A stretch of DNA of 64,000 bases from Microbacterium sp. AZCO (lineage in GTDB: Bacteria; Actinomycetota; Actinomycetes; Actinomycetales; Microbacteriaceae): positions 3,348,001 to 3,412,000 of the forward strand of contig NZ_CP154857.1 of assembly GCF_039614715.1 (NCBI RefSeq), written 5' to 3'. The notes beneath the pieces are model-generated. The model did no database searches and was not told where the DNA came from. It saw only the letters and a program-made list of their open reading frames with translations. Of the stretch, positions 8,693 through 16,852 are shown one piece after another. Position numbers and translations under genes: made by a program. Position 1 is the first letter of the stretch. Every line of letters begins with the position of its first letter.

Positions 8693-9535
8693 ATGCGCCT
8701 GGCCACCTGGAATGTGAACTCCATCCGCGCCCGCGTCGACCGCATCGTCGACTTCGCGGTGCGCGAGAGCATCGACGTGCTCGCGATGCAGGAGATCAAG
8801 TGCAAGGCGGAGCAGTTCCCGTTCGACGCCTTCCACGATGCCGGGTATCACGTCGAGGCGCACGGCTTCTCGCAGTGGAACGGGGTCGCCATCGCGAGTC
8901 GCGAGCCGCTGACCGACGTGCAGACGGCGTTCCCCGGGATGCCGGGATTCGACAAGGGCAGCTTCGGCGTCGATCAGCCGCTCGAGGCGCGCGCCCTCGG
9001 TGCGACCGTCGGCGGCGTGCGGGTGTGGAGCCTGTACGTGCCGAACGGCCGGGCGCTGGGCGACCCGCACTACGACTACAAGCTCGAGTGGCTCGAGGCG
9101 CTGCGCGGTCACGTGCAGGCGAGCCTCGAGGCCGACCCCGATCTCGCGCTCGCGCTCGTCGGCGACTTCAACATCGCGCCGACGGATGCCGACAACGGCG
9201 ACCCCGCCGTCGTGGTGGGCTTCGCGACCCACGTCTCGCACCCCGAGCGCGCCGCCTTCGCGGCACTCGAGGCCGCCGGCCTCTCCGACGCCGTCCGGCC
9301 CTTCGTGCCGACGGGCTACACCTACTGGGACTACAAACGCCTGCGCTTCCCCCGCAACGAGGGCATGCGCATCGACTTCATCCTCGGCTCGCACGCGTTC
9401 ACGAACGCCGTGGCGGGCGCCGCGATCCACCGCGACGAGCGCAAGGGCGAGGCGCCGAGCGACCACGTCCCGGTCGTCGTCGACCTCGACTTCACAAGCC
9501 CCGAGGACGACGACGATCGCCCCATGATCTTCTGA
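8693..9535 (+). CDS. xthA: Exodeoxyribonuclease III
   Basis: Mg2+-dependent 3'-5' exonuclease and AP endonuclease of base-excision repair, 280 residues, the usual family length. The fold motifs are in order: MRLATWNVNSIRAR at the N terminus, the metal-binding Glu in LAMQEIKC, SLYVPNGR, the catalytic pair in GDFNIAPTD, WDYKRLRF and the terminal catalytic SDHVPV. It is a single gene divergent from the ROK regulator and convergent with the next gene. It starts without a Shine-Dalgarno sequence, consistent with a leaderless mRNA. Confidence 0.95.
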   Translation: MRLATWNVNSIRARVDRIVDFAVRESIDVLAMQEIKCKAEQFPFDAFHDAGYHVEAHGFSQWNGVAIASREPLTDVQTAFPGMPGFDKGSFGVDQPLEARALGATVGGVRVWSLYVPNGRALGDPHYDYKLEWLEALRGHVQASLEADPDLALALVGDFNIAPTDADNGDPAVVVGFATHVSHPERAAFAALEAAGLSDAVRPFVPTGYTYWDYKRLRFPRNEGMRIDFILGSHAFTNAVAGAAIHRDERKGEAPSDHVPVVVDLDFTSPEDDDDRPMIF

Positions 9536-9584
9536 GGCCCGTCCCGGTCGCTGGGCGAGGCAGTCGTCGAACGACCAGGGCTGG

Positions 9585-10235
9585 TCACACCCCGCGGTCG
9601 GGCTGCGTCATGTCGCCCGTCGTCGGCGTGCCGGCCGGGGCGTAACGCAGTGACACCGCGCCGGAGTCACCCGTCACGGCGGGTGAGACGAGCCGCAGCG
9701 CCGTCGGCGCGACGCCGTCGGGGAAGACCTTCTTGCCCTGTCCGAGCACGATCGGGTACACCCACAGCACGAGCTCGTCGAAGACCTGCGCGTCGATGAG
9801 CGAGTGCGCGAGGTCGATGCTGCCGATGACGTGGATCTCGCGGTGCCGGTCGCGCAGGGCGTCGATCTCGGCGACGACGTCGGGGCCGAGCTGCGTCGTC
9901 CCCTCCCACTGGGGCGACACGTCGCCCCGCGACGCGACGTACTTCGGCACGCTGTTGAACTTCTGCGCGATGGGGTTGTCCTCCCCTTCGCCGTAGTTGG
10001 GCCAGTTCGCCGCGAAGATTTCGTACGTGCGCCGGCCGAGCACGAGCGCGTCGAGGCGCGAGATGCCGGCCATGATCTCGGCGCCGATCCTCTCGTCGCG
10101 GAACGGCGCCTGCCAGCCGCCGAACGGGAAGCCGCCGGAGGTGTCTTCGTCGGGACCGCCCGGCGCCTGCGCGACGCCGTCGAGGGTCGAGAAGATGTCG
10201 ATGGAGATCCGGCCGCGGCCGTCGTCGTTCGTCAT
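9585..10235 (-). CDS. Dihydrofolate-reductase-like (RibD C-terminal domain) family protein
   Basis: 216 residues with the RibD_C/DHFR-like fold: N-terminal ISIDIFSTLDGVAQAPGG, LVLGRRTYEIFAANWP, HVIGSIDLAHSLIDAQ and LWVYPIVLGQGKKVF. Members are NADPH-binding reductases, mostly uncharacterised, often found beside small regulators. An AGAGG ribosome site lies 8 nt before the ATG. It follows the HxlR regulator by 21 nt on the same strand, so it probably belongs to the VOC-HxlR-reductase operon. The substrate is unknown. Confidence 0.85.
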   Translation of the reverse strand: MTNDDGRGRISIDIFSTLDGVAQAPGGPDEDTSGGFPFGGWQAPFRDERIGAEIMAGISRLDALVLGRRTYEIFAANWPNYGEGEDNPIAQKFNSVPKYVASRGDVSPQWEGTTQLGPDVVAEIDALRDRHREIHVIGSIDLAHSLIDAQVFDELVLWVYPIVLGQGKKVFPDGVAPTALRLVSPAVTGDSGAVSLRYAPAGTPTTGDMTQPDRGV

Positions 10236-10256
10236 GATGTCATCCTCTTCGTGCGT

Positions 10257-10964
10257 TCAGGCGGCCGCCAGTGCCCCCGCATCGATGTGGAAGGTGGCGG
10301 CGAAGCGGTCGAGAAGCGTCGCGTCGCCCGCGACGACGGCGAGCACCTCCTCGTCGATCGCCTCGCCGGGCGTCAGCTCTCCCGAGATCACGCGACGGAT
10401 GCCGGGACCCGCCGCGAACACGAGCTCGACCTCGCCACCCGGCGCGCGCGGCGCGAGCGGGTCGATCGGGCGACCCGCGGGCTGGACCTGCGTGATGTAC
10501 AGCTCGCCCCCGTCGACCTGAACCCGCAGGACGATGTCGCCCACGTGCAGCTCGTAGATCGCGGGAGGAAGGCCGGCAGCGGCATCCCTCTGGAAAGACG
10601 TCCGCAGCGCCATCGTGAGCGAGTCGGCCGTCACGACGTCGTCGGGGCCGGGCTCCCCCATCGACTGGAACCCCCACCGTCCGAGCGCGAGGACGATCGG
10701 CTCGAGCTCACGCCCGTAGTCGGTCAGCTCGTACACGAGCCCGCAGTGCAGGAGCGGCACCCGTCGCACGACACCGCTCTCCTGAAGCTCCTTGAGCCGC
10801 GTGGAGAGGATGTTCGTGGGGATCTTGGGCAGACCCTGCTTGAGATCGGTGTAACGGCGAGGGCCGACGAGCAGATCGCGGACGATGAGCAGTGCCCACC
10901 GCTCGCCGATCAGCTCGACGGCCGACGTCACTCCGCAGTACTGCCCGTAGCTGCGGGAGGCCAC
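10257..10964 (-). CDS. HxlR-family transcriptional regulator with C-terminal sterol-carrier-like domain
   Basis: 235 residues. Residues about 8-100 form the HxlR winged helix (YCGVTSAVELIGERWALLIV, PTNILSTRLKELQESGVV, YELTDYGRELEPI). The C-terminal half (TMALRTSFQRDAAAG through ELTPGEAIDE) resembles the SCP2-like extension seen in some actinobacterial HxlR proteins. The GTG at 10964 lies 2 nt after the VOC stop, so the genes are coupled. The palindrome at 11472-11485 upstream of the operon is a likely autoregulatory site. Confidence 0.88.
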   Translation of the reverse strand: MASRSYGQYCGVTSAVELIGERWALLIVRDLLVGPRRYTDLKQGLPKIPTNILSTRLKELQESGVVRRVPLLHCGLVYELTDYGRELEPIVLALGRWGFQSMGEPGPDDVVTADSLTMALRTSFQRDAAAGLPPAIYELHVGDIVLRVQVDGGELYITQVQPAGRPIDPLAPRAPGGEVELVFAAGPGIRRVISGELTPGEAIDEEVLAVVAGDATLLDRFAATFHIDAGALAAA

Positions 10965-10966
10965 GC

Positions 10967-11407
10967 TTACGCCTGGGCCTGCTCCGCCATGTACGCCTCC
11001 GGGCCCTTGGCCGCGGCCTCGGGGGCCATCCACATGAACTGCACGCCGTTGCCGTCGGGGTCGATGAGGTCGCGGGAGTACATGAACCCGTAGTCCTGCG
11101 GGTCGCCGGGCGCCGTGCCGCCGTTGGCGACGCCCGCCTCGATCGTCTTGTCGACGTCTTCGCGCGAGTCGCGGCTGATCGACAGGAGCACCTGCGCGTG
11201 CGTCTTGGGGTCGGCGTACTCCTTGTCGGTGAAGGTCGAGAAGTACTCCCTGGTGAGGACCATGAAGTAGATGTCGTCGCTCCACACGATGCACGCGGCG
11301 TTGTCGTCGGTGAAGTTCGGGTTGATGTCGCAGCCGAGGGCCGTGTAGTAGGCCTTCGCGCGGTCGAGGTCGCTCGTCGGGATGTTGACGAAGATGTTGG
11401 TGGGCAT
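10967..11407 (-). CDS. VOC (glyoxalase/bleomycin-resistance) superfamily protein
   Basis: 146 residues with paired beta-alpha-beta-beta-beta modules: MPTNIFVNIPTSDLDRAKAY at the start and FMYSRDLIDPDGNGVQFMWM near the end. It resembles the group of small cytosolic VOC proteins of unknown substrate. A GGAG site lies 6 nt before the ATG. It is first gene of a VOC-HxlR-reductase operon, divergent from an ABC exporter. A stress or detoxification role is inference from neighbours. Confidence 0.88.
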   Translation of the reverse strand: MPTNIFVNIPTSDLDRAKAYYTALGCDINPNFTDDNAACIVWSDDIYFMVLTREYFSTFTDKEYADPKTHAQVLLSISRDSREDVDKTIEAGVANGGTAPGDPQDYGFMYSRDLIDPDGNGVQFMWMAPEAAAKGPEAYMAEQAQA

Positions 11408-11471
11408 TTCGCACTCCTACCGGTTCTCCCGGGGCATCCATCGCCTCGGCCTGCAGTCATGGTTGCAAAAA

Positions 11472-11496
11472 ACAAGCTCGCTTGTCAATAACAAGT
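11472..11496. promoter_or_regulatory. Candidate HxlR operator in divergent promoter region
   Basis: Inverted repeat ACAAGC-TC-GCTTGT (11472-11485) plus a further half-site ACAAGT at 11491, 19 bp from the first. The surrounding bases are unusually AT-rich. On the minus strand TTGACA overlaps the repeat, and on the plus strand TTGCAA lies just before it. The site could control the VOC-HxlR operon and the exporter together. Confidence 0.55.
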
Positions 11497-11519
11497 TCGA
11501 TTCCCTGGTGCCCTGCGCC

Positions 11520-11525
11520 TAGCGT
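11520..11525 (+). promoter_or_regulatory. -10 hexamer, probable leaderless promoter of ABC exporter
   Basis: TAGCGT ends 6 nt before the GTG at 11532. Confidence 0.55.
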
Positions 11526-11531
11526 GGAGTC

Positions 11532-12416
11532 GTGCTGGAACTGCGGAACATCGTCAAGACCTACGGTGGCCGGCGCGTGCTCGACGACGTCTCGTTCGAC
11601 GTGCGGCCCGGCCGCCTCACGGGCTTCGTCGGCGGAAACGGCGCCGGCAAGACGACGACGATGCGCATCGCGCTCGGAGTGCTCGCGAAGGACTCCGGAG
11701 ACGTCCTGCTCGACGGACGGCCCGTCACCGCCGACGACCGCCGCCGCTTCGGCTACATGCCGGAGGAGCGCGGGCTCTACCCCAAGATGAAGGTCGGCGA
11801 GCACATCGCCTACCTCGCGCGCCTGCACGGGTACGGGAAGGGGGATGCCTCAGCCGCCGCCACCTCCCTGCTCGAGGGCCTCGGACTCGGCGAGCGCCTC
11901 GGCGACAAGGTGGAGACGCTGTCGCTCGGCAATCAGCAGCGCGCGCAGATCGCGGCGGCGCTCGTGCACGACCCGCAGGTGCTCATCCTCGACGAGCCGT
12001 TCTCGGGCCTCGACCCGCTGGCCGTCGACGTCGTGGCCGGCGTGCTCCAGGAGCGGTCGGCGCGCGGGGCCGCCGTGCTGTTCTCGTCGCACCAGCTCGA
12101 CGTCGTCGAGCGCCTCTGCGATGACCTCGTCATCATCGCGGGCGGCACGATCCGCGCCGCCGGCTCGCGCGACGAGCTGCGGGCGCAGCACGCGGTCCGC
12201 CGGTTCGAGCTCGTCTCGACGGGCGACGCCGGCTGGATCGCGGCGGAGCCGGGCGTGCACGTGCTCGACCGGCGCGGTGGCTGGGCGGTCTTCGACGCCG
12301 AGACCGACGAGACGGCGCAGCGCGTGCTGCGCCTCGCCGTGGAACGGGGGGATGTCGCGAGCTTCGCACCGCAGCATCCCTCCCTCGCGCAGATCTTCCG
12401 GGAGGTCATCCAGTGA
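11532..12416 (+). CDS. ABC transporter ATP-binding protein (NatA-like, DUF4162 C-terminus)
   Basis: 294-residue ATPase. Walker A is GGNGAGKTTT, signature LSLGNQQRAQIAAAL, Walker B VLILDEPFSGLDP, then FSSHQ. The C-terminal 80 residues resemble the DUF4162 extension of NatA/daunorubicin-type exporters. The GTG start follows TAGCGT by 6 nt with no ribosome site. The stop overlaps the permease GTG as GTGA. It is probably an Na+ or drug exporter; the substrate is not determinable. Confidence 0.92.
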   Translation: MLELRNIVKTYGGRRVLDDVSFDVRPGRLTGFVGGNGAGKTTTMRIALGVLAKDSGDVLLDGRPVTADDRRRFGYMPEERGLYPKMKVGEHIAYLARLHGYGKGDASAAATSLLEGLGLGERLGDKVETLSLGNQQRAQIAAALVHDPQVLILDEPFSGLDPLAVDVVAGVLQERSARGAAVLFSSHQLDVVERLCDDLVIIAGGTIRAAGSRDELRAQHAVRRFELVSTGDAGWIAAEPGVHVLDRRGGWAVFDAETDETAQRVLRLAVERGDVASFAPQHPSLAQIFREVIQ

Positions 12417-13546
12417 GCACCCCGACCACCGCCACCGCCCGCACCGCCCCCGCCCGCCGGGCCACGCCGTCCGCCGTGCAGAGCGTGTGGCTCGTCACCG
12501 AGCGCGAGATCGGCTCGAAGCTTCGCAGCAAGGCGTTCGTCGTCTCGACGCTGCTGCTCCTGCTGCTGCCCCTCGTCGCGCTCGTGTGGGCGGGCATCGC
12601 GGCGACGAACGTGCAGACCACCCATGTCGCGGCGACGCCGGAGCTCGCGAGCACCGTGTCGGGAGTGGGCGGGATCACCGTGACGACGGCGGATTCCGCC
12701 GACGCCGCGATCGCGATGGTCAAGGACGGCACCGTCGAGGCGGCCGTCGTGCCGGCCGACACCGCGGACGGGCCGTATCCGTACAAGATCGTGGCGAAGG
12801 ACTCGTACCCCGAGACGCTCGTGGCCACCCTGAGCGTCGCGCCGCAGGTGCAGCTGCTCGAGGAGAACCCGCAGAACGCCCTGCTGCGCTACTTCGTCGC
12901 GATCGGGTTCGGCGTCGTGTTCCTCATGGCCGCGAGCATGTTCGGCGGCACGATCGCGCAGAGCGTCGTGGAGGAGAAGCAGACCCGCGTCGTGGAGCTG
13001 CTCATCTCGGCGATCCCCGTGCGGATGCTGCTGGCGGGCAAGGTGCTCGGCAACACGATCCTCGCGATGGCGCAGATCCTCGCGCTCGCGGCGATCGCGT
13101 TCGTCGGCCTCACGGTCAGCGGACAGTCGCTCGCCCTGACGGGGCTCGGCGGCCCGGTGGTCTGGTTCGCCGTGTTCTTCTTCTTCGGCTTCGTGCTGCT
13201 CGCGTCGCTCTTCGCGGCGGCGGGCGCGATGGTGTCGCGTCAAGAGGACATCGGGTCGACGACGACCCCGCTCACGATGCTGATCCTGGCGCCCTACCTG
13301 CTCGTGATCTTCTTCAACGACAACCCCGTCGTGCTGGCGGTCATGTCCTATGTGCCGTTCAGCGCGCCCGTCGCGATGCCGCTGCGCATCTATCTCGGGC
13401 AGGTCTCGTGGTGGGAGCCGGTGCTCTCGCTCGCGATCCTCGTCGGGACGTGCCTCGCGGCGATCCTCGTCGGCGCCCGCATCTACGAGAACTCGCTCCT
13501 GCGCATGGGCGCGCGGGTCACCTTGAAGGAGGCGCTGCGCGCTTAG
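12413..13546 (+). CDS. ABC-2 family exporter permease (NatB-like)
   Basis: 377 residues. One membrane segment near residues 40-60 (TLLLLLLPLVALVWAGI) is followed by an extracytoplasmic domain of about 120 residues. A C-terminal block of five or six membrane helices includes FGGTIAQSVVEEKQTRVVELL, the conserved cytoplasmic loop of ABC-2/NatB permeases. It is coupled to the ATPase by a 4-bp overlap. Its last 29 bp overlap the end of the convergent GH15 gene. Confidence 0.9.
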   Translation: MSTPTTATARTAPARRATPSAVQSVWLVTEREIGSKLRSKAFVVSTLLLLLLPLVALVWAGIAATNVQTTHVAATPELASTVSGVGGITVTTADSADAAIAMVKDGTVEAAVVPADTADGPYPYKIVAKDSYPETLVATLSVAPQVQLLEENPQNALLRYFVAIGFGVVFLMAASMFGGTIAQSVVEEKQTRVVELLISAIPVRMLLAGKVLGNTILAMAQILALAAIAFVGLTVSGQSLALTGLGGPVVWFAVFFFFGFVLLASLFAAAGAMVSRQEDIGSTTTPLTMLILAPYLLVIFFNDNPVVLAVMSYVPFSAPVAMPLRIYLGQVSWWEPVLSLAILVGTCLAAILVGARIYENSLLRMGARVTLKEALRA

Positions 13547-15344
13547 GGCGATGGATGCCGTGTCCCCGGCGTCCGCTGTGCCCGGCGAGCGCGTCGGCGG
13601 CGCGCACGAGCGCGAGGTGCGTCAGCGCCTGCGGCGTGTTCCCCGCCTGCCGCTTCCCGTCGGTGTCGTACTCCTCGGACAGCAGTCCGACGTCGTTGGC
13701 GAACGACGTGAGCTTGCGCATGAGCTTCTCGGCGTCGTGGGTCCGGCCGCTGTGCGCGTACTGCTCGACGAGCCAGAACGAGCAGGCGAGGAACTGGTGC
13801 TCGTGGCCGGAGAGCCCGTCGACGCCCGTCTCGGTGCGGTATCGCAACAGGAGCCCGTCGCGCAGCAGCGTGCGCTCCATCTCGGCGACCGTGCCGAGCA
13901 TGCGGGGATCGTCGTGGTCGCAGAACCCCACCTGCGGGAGGAGCAGGAGCGAGGCATCCACCGCCGTCGAGCCGTAGTGCTGCACGAAGTGCCCGCGCTC
14001 GGCGTCGTACCCGTGCGTCTCGATCTCGTGGCGCATCTGGTCGCGCAGGATCTCCCACCCGTCGGCGTCGCCGGAGAGCCCACTCTCCCGCACGGCCCGC
14101 ACACCGCGGTCGAGCGCGGCCCACACCATGACGCGGGAGTGCGTGAACATCTGCGGCTCGCCGCGGATCTCCCAGATGCCCGAGTCCGGCCGGTCCATCG
14201 TCGCGATGACGCGGGCGATGAGGGCGCGCTGCAGCGGCCACGAGAAGGTGTCCTCCTCGACCCCCGCGGCGCGCGTCGCCTCGAGCGCGACGAGCACCTC
14301 GCCGATGACATCGGCCTGGAACTGGTCGACGGCGCCGTTGCCGATGCGCACGGGCGCCGATCCCGCGTACCCCGGGAGGCTCGGCAGGGTGCGCTCGCGC
14401 AGGTCGCGCTCCCCCGCGATGCCGTACATGATCTGCGTCTGCGAGGGGTCGCCGGCGAGCGCGCGCAACAGCCAGTCCCGCCAGCGGTGCGGGCTGCGCA
14501 CGAAGCCGTGCGAGAGCAGCGCCTCGAGCGTGAGTGCGGCATCCCGCAGCCAGACGTAGCGGTAGTCCCAGTTGCGCTCGCCGCCGAAGTCCTCGGGGAG
14601 CGACGTCGTCGCCGCCGCGATGATGCCGCCGGTGTCCTCGTGCGTCAGCGCCCTCAGCACGAGGAGCGAGCGCACGACGGCCTCGTGGTGCGGACCGTCA
14701 GGATCGATGCGCGCCGCCCACTGGCGCCACCAGCGCGCGGTCTCCTCGAGCGTCTCCTCCACATCGAGCGGCGGGGGCACGTCGAGGTGCGACGCGAAGT
14801 ACGTCAGCGTGAGGTCGACCACGTCACCCGCCCCGACCTGGAACCGGCCGTGGTGGGCATGATCGGCGGCCTTGCGGTGCGCGCCGCGCAGGATCACGGC
14901 ATCCGGTCCCGCGATCGCGAGCTGCGCCGGCGCCTCGGCCGTGCCCGCCTGTCGCACCCAGGGCAGCGTGCGCGCGTAGTCGAAGCGCAGCCGCACCTCG
15001 TCGGCGAACTCGACCTCGCCCTCCACTCCCACGATCCGGCGCACGAGATCGGTGCGCTCGCCGCCGATCGGCATGACGTCGTGCACCTCGGCGACGCCCG
15101 TCGACGTCTCCCAGCGCGTCACGAGCTCGAAGGTGTCGCCCTCGTACCGCCGCGTCGAGGTCGCGTCGGGGTCTGTGGGGCGGAGGCTCCAGCATCCCTG
15201 CTTCTGATCGCCCAGGAGCGCACCGAAGACGGAGGCCGAGTCGTAGCGGGGCAGGCACAGCCAGTCGATGCTGCCGTCGCGCGTGATGAGCGCCGCCGTG
15301 CGGCAGCTGCTCACGAGTGCGTAGTCCTCAATGGGAGCAGACAT
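13518..15344 (-). CDS. Glycoside hydrolase family 15 protein (glucoamylase/trehalase type)
   Basis: 608 residues. The N-terminal beta-sandwich (IEDYALVSSCRTAALITRDG, IDWLCLPRYDSASVFGALLG) precedes an (alpha/alpha)6 barrel with NWDYRYVWLRDAALTLEALL, the standard GH15 motif, and HEHQFLACSFWLVEQYA near the catalytic end. Actinobacterial relatives include GH15 trehalases, so trehalose or alpha-glucan hydrolysis is likely. It starts 6 nt after AACAAT, with GGAGG touching the ATG, too close for normal initiation. It is divergent from the G6PD-like gene, which would consume the glucose released after phosphorylation. The 3' end overlaps the exporter permease by 29 bp. Confidence 0.9.
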   Translation of the reverse strand: MSAPIEDYALVSSCRTAALITRDGSIDWLCLPRYDSASVFGALLGDQKQGCWSLRPTDPDATSTRRYEGDTFELVTRWETSTGVAEVHDVMPIGGERTDLVRRIVGVEGEVEFADEVRLRFDYARTLPWVRQAGTAEAPAQLAIAGPDAVILRGAHRKAADHAHHGRFQVGAGDVVDLTLTYFASHLDVPPPLDVEETLEETARWWRQWAARIDPDGPHHEAVVRSLLVLRALTHEDTGGIIAAATTSLPEDFGGERNWDYRYVWLRDAALTLEALLSHGFVRSPHRWRDWLLRALAGDPSQTQIMYGIAGERDLRERTLPSLPGYAGSAPVRIGNGAVDQFQADVIGEVLVALEATRAAGVEEDTFSWPLQRALIARVIATMDRPDSGIWEIRGEPQMFTHSRVMVWAALDRGVRAVRESGLSGDADGWEILRDQMRHEIETHGYDAERGHFVQHYGSTAVDASLLLLPQVGFCDHDDPRMLGTVAEMERTLLRDGLLLRYRTETGVDGLSGHEHQFLACSFWLVEQYAHSGRTHDAEKLMRKLTSFANDVGLLSEEYDTDGKRQAGNTPQALTHLALVRAADALAGHSGRRGHGIHRPKRAAPPSR

Positions 15345-15350
15345 CCTCCG

Positions 15351-15356
15351 ATTGTT
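15351..15356 (-). promoter_or_regulatory. -10 hexamer, probable leaderless promoter of GH15 gene
   Basis: AACAAT on the minus strand, 6 nt before the ATG at 15344. It is only 31 bp from the opposing hexamer at 15388, so the two promoters must share their upstream region. Confidence 0.45.
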
Positions 15357-15387
15357 CCAGTCCCCTGGTGCGCCGGCTCTGCCGGAC

Positions 15388-15393
15388 TATCGT
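15388..15393 (+). promoter_or_regulatory. -10 hexamer, probable leaderless promoter of G6PD-like gene
   Basis: TATCGT ends 6 nt before the ATG at 15400. Confidence 0.55.
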
Positions 15394-15399
15394 GACGGC

Positions 15400-16770
15400 A
15401 TGGCGATCGAGACCACCCTGTGCATCCTCGGAGCGTCGGGCGACCTGACGTCGCGACTGCTCCTCCCGGCCCTCGCGCAGCTGCTGACGGAGGAGCCGGA
15501 ACGCAGCGTGAGACTGGTGGGCGCGGGCATGGACGACTGGGACGACGAGAAGTGGCGCTCCGTCGTCGCCGCCGCCTTCGCCACGGCCGATGCGTCGGGC
15601 AAGGCCGTGGAGGCGGTCCGCAGTGAGACGGAGTACCGGCGCACCGACATCACCGACCCCGACGAGATCGGCCGGCTCATCCACGACTGCGAAGGACGCA
15701 TCGCCCTGTACTTCGCGGTGCCGCCCGCGGTCGCGGCGAAGTCCTGCGAGGCCCTCGAGAAGGTCGACCGGCCGGAGGGGCTCATCCTCGCGCTCGAGAA
15801 GCCCTTCGGCACCGACGAAGAGTCGGCGAAGGCGCTCAACGCGCAGCTCGCGCGCCTCGTGCCCGAGGAGCAGGTCTACCGCATCGACCACTTCATGGGC
15901 CGGTCGACGGTGCTCAACGTGCTGGGACTCCGGTTCGCCAACCGTGTCCTCGAGCCCGTGTGGTCGAACGATCAGATCGAAGCGGTCACCATCCGCTACG
16001 ACGAGGTGCTCGGACTCGAGGGCCGCGCGGGCTACTACGACCGCGCGGGCGCGCTCGTCGACATGATCCAGAGCCACCTCCTCCAGGTGCTCGCGGTCGT
16101 CGCGATGGACCCTCCGTCGACACTGGATGCCGTCGACTTCCGCGACGCGAAGGCGGCGGCGCTGCGGGCGACCAGGGTGTGGGAGGACGATCCCGTCGCG
16201 CATTCGCGCCGCGCCCGCTACACCGCCGGCACCATCGGCGAGCGCGAACTGCCCGACTACGCGGCGGAACCGGGGGTCGACCCCGCGCGGGAGACCGAGA
16301 CGCTGGCCGAGGTCACGCTGGAGGTGCAGACGGTGCGGTGGGCGGGAGTCCCGTTCACGCTGCGGTCGGGCAAGGCTCTCGGCGAGAAGGTCAGGGAGAT
16401 CGTGATCCGCTTCAAGGAGGTGGCGCACCTTCCGCAGGGCTTCACGGGCTCCGCCGCGCCGTCGGTGCTGCGCCTGTCGCTCGGGCCGGACCGCATGTCG
16501 CTCGAGCTCAACGTCAACGGCCCGGGCGACCCGTTCGAGCTCGAACGCGCCTCGCTCGACGTGGACTTCGGGGAAGGAGCCCGCCGGGCGTACGGCGAGG
16601 TGCTCGCGGGCATCCTCGACGGCGATCCCACCCTCTCGGTGCGCGGCGACACAGCCGAGCAGTGCTGGCGCATCGTGCAGCCCGTCATCGACGCCTGGCG
16701 GGCGGGCACCGTGCCGCTCGAGGAGTACGCCGCGGGCTCATCCGGTCCGGCGGACTGGCCCGCGCTCTGA
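15400..16770 (+). CDS. zwf: Glucose-6-phosphate dehydrogenase-like protein, short divergent form
   Basis: Oxidises glucose-6-phosphate to 6-phosphogluconolactone with NAD(P)+ in the pentose phosphate pathway. The protein has 456 residues against about 490-510 for typical Zwf. GASGDL (11-16) is the nucleotide fingerprint, EKPFG (133-137) and RIDH (161-164) are conserved, and the catalytic His is in IQSHLLQ (His226). The family motif RIDHYxGKE reads RIDHFMGRS here, so its lysine is replaced by Arg168. The gene stands alone with no pgl or gnd next to it. It may be a second, specialised G6PD; start by leaderless pattern. Confidence 0.85.
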   Translation: MAIETTLCILGASGDLTSRLLLPALAQLLTEEPERSVRLVGAGMDDWDDEKWRSVVAAAFATADASGKAVEAVRSETEYRRTDITDPDEIGRLIHDCEGRIALYFAVPPAVAAKSCEALEKVDRPEGLILALEKPFGTDEESAKALNAQLARLVPEEQVYRIDHFMGRSTVLNVLGLRFANRVLEPVWSNDQIEAVTIRYDEVLGLEGRAGYYDRAGALVDMIQSHLLQVLAVVAMDPPSTLDAVDFRDAKAAALRATRVWEDDPVAHSRRARYTAGTIGERELPDYAAEPGVDPARETETLAEVTLEVQTVRWAGVPFTLRSGKALGEKVREIVIRFKEVAHLPQGFTGSAAPSVLRLSLGPDRMSLELNVNGPGDPFELERASLDVDFGEGARRAYGEVLAGILDGDPTLSVRGDTAEQCWRIVQPVIDAWRAGTVPLEEYAAGSSGPADWPAL

Positions 16771-16821
16771 GGCCGGCGACGATCCGGCGAACTTCTCGCG
16801 ACGAGTCGCGCCGATTCGGCC

Positions 16822-16840
16822 GCACGCCCGGTGGGCGTGC
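16822..16840. promoter_or_regulatory. Palindrome next to the type III PKS promoter
   Basis: Perfect GCACGCCC-GGT-GGGCGTGC, one base upstream of the TAAGGT hexamer of the PKS gene. It could be an operator in the spacer region or the terminator of the G6PD-like gene 50 bp upstream; position fits both. Confidence 0.45.
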
Positions 16841-16841
16841 C

Positions 16842-16847
16842 TAAGGT
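16842..16847 (+). promoter_or_regulatory. -10 hexamer of type III PKS operon
   Basis: TAAGGT, 5 nt before the ATG at 16853. The same bases supply an AAGG ribosome site 6 nt from the ATG, so leaderless and leadered starts are both possible. Confidence 0.45.
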
Positions 16848-16852
16848 TGACC

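Noticed and set aside
9573..9586. GACCA-GGGC-TGGTC hairpin as terminator of xthA
   Set aside because: Only 5 bp, and it overlaps the stop codon of the convergent reductase gene; too weak to call.
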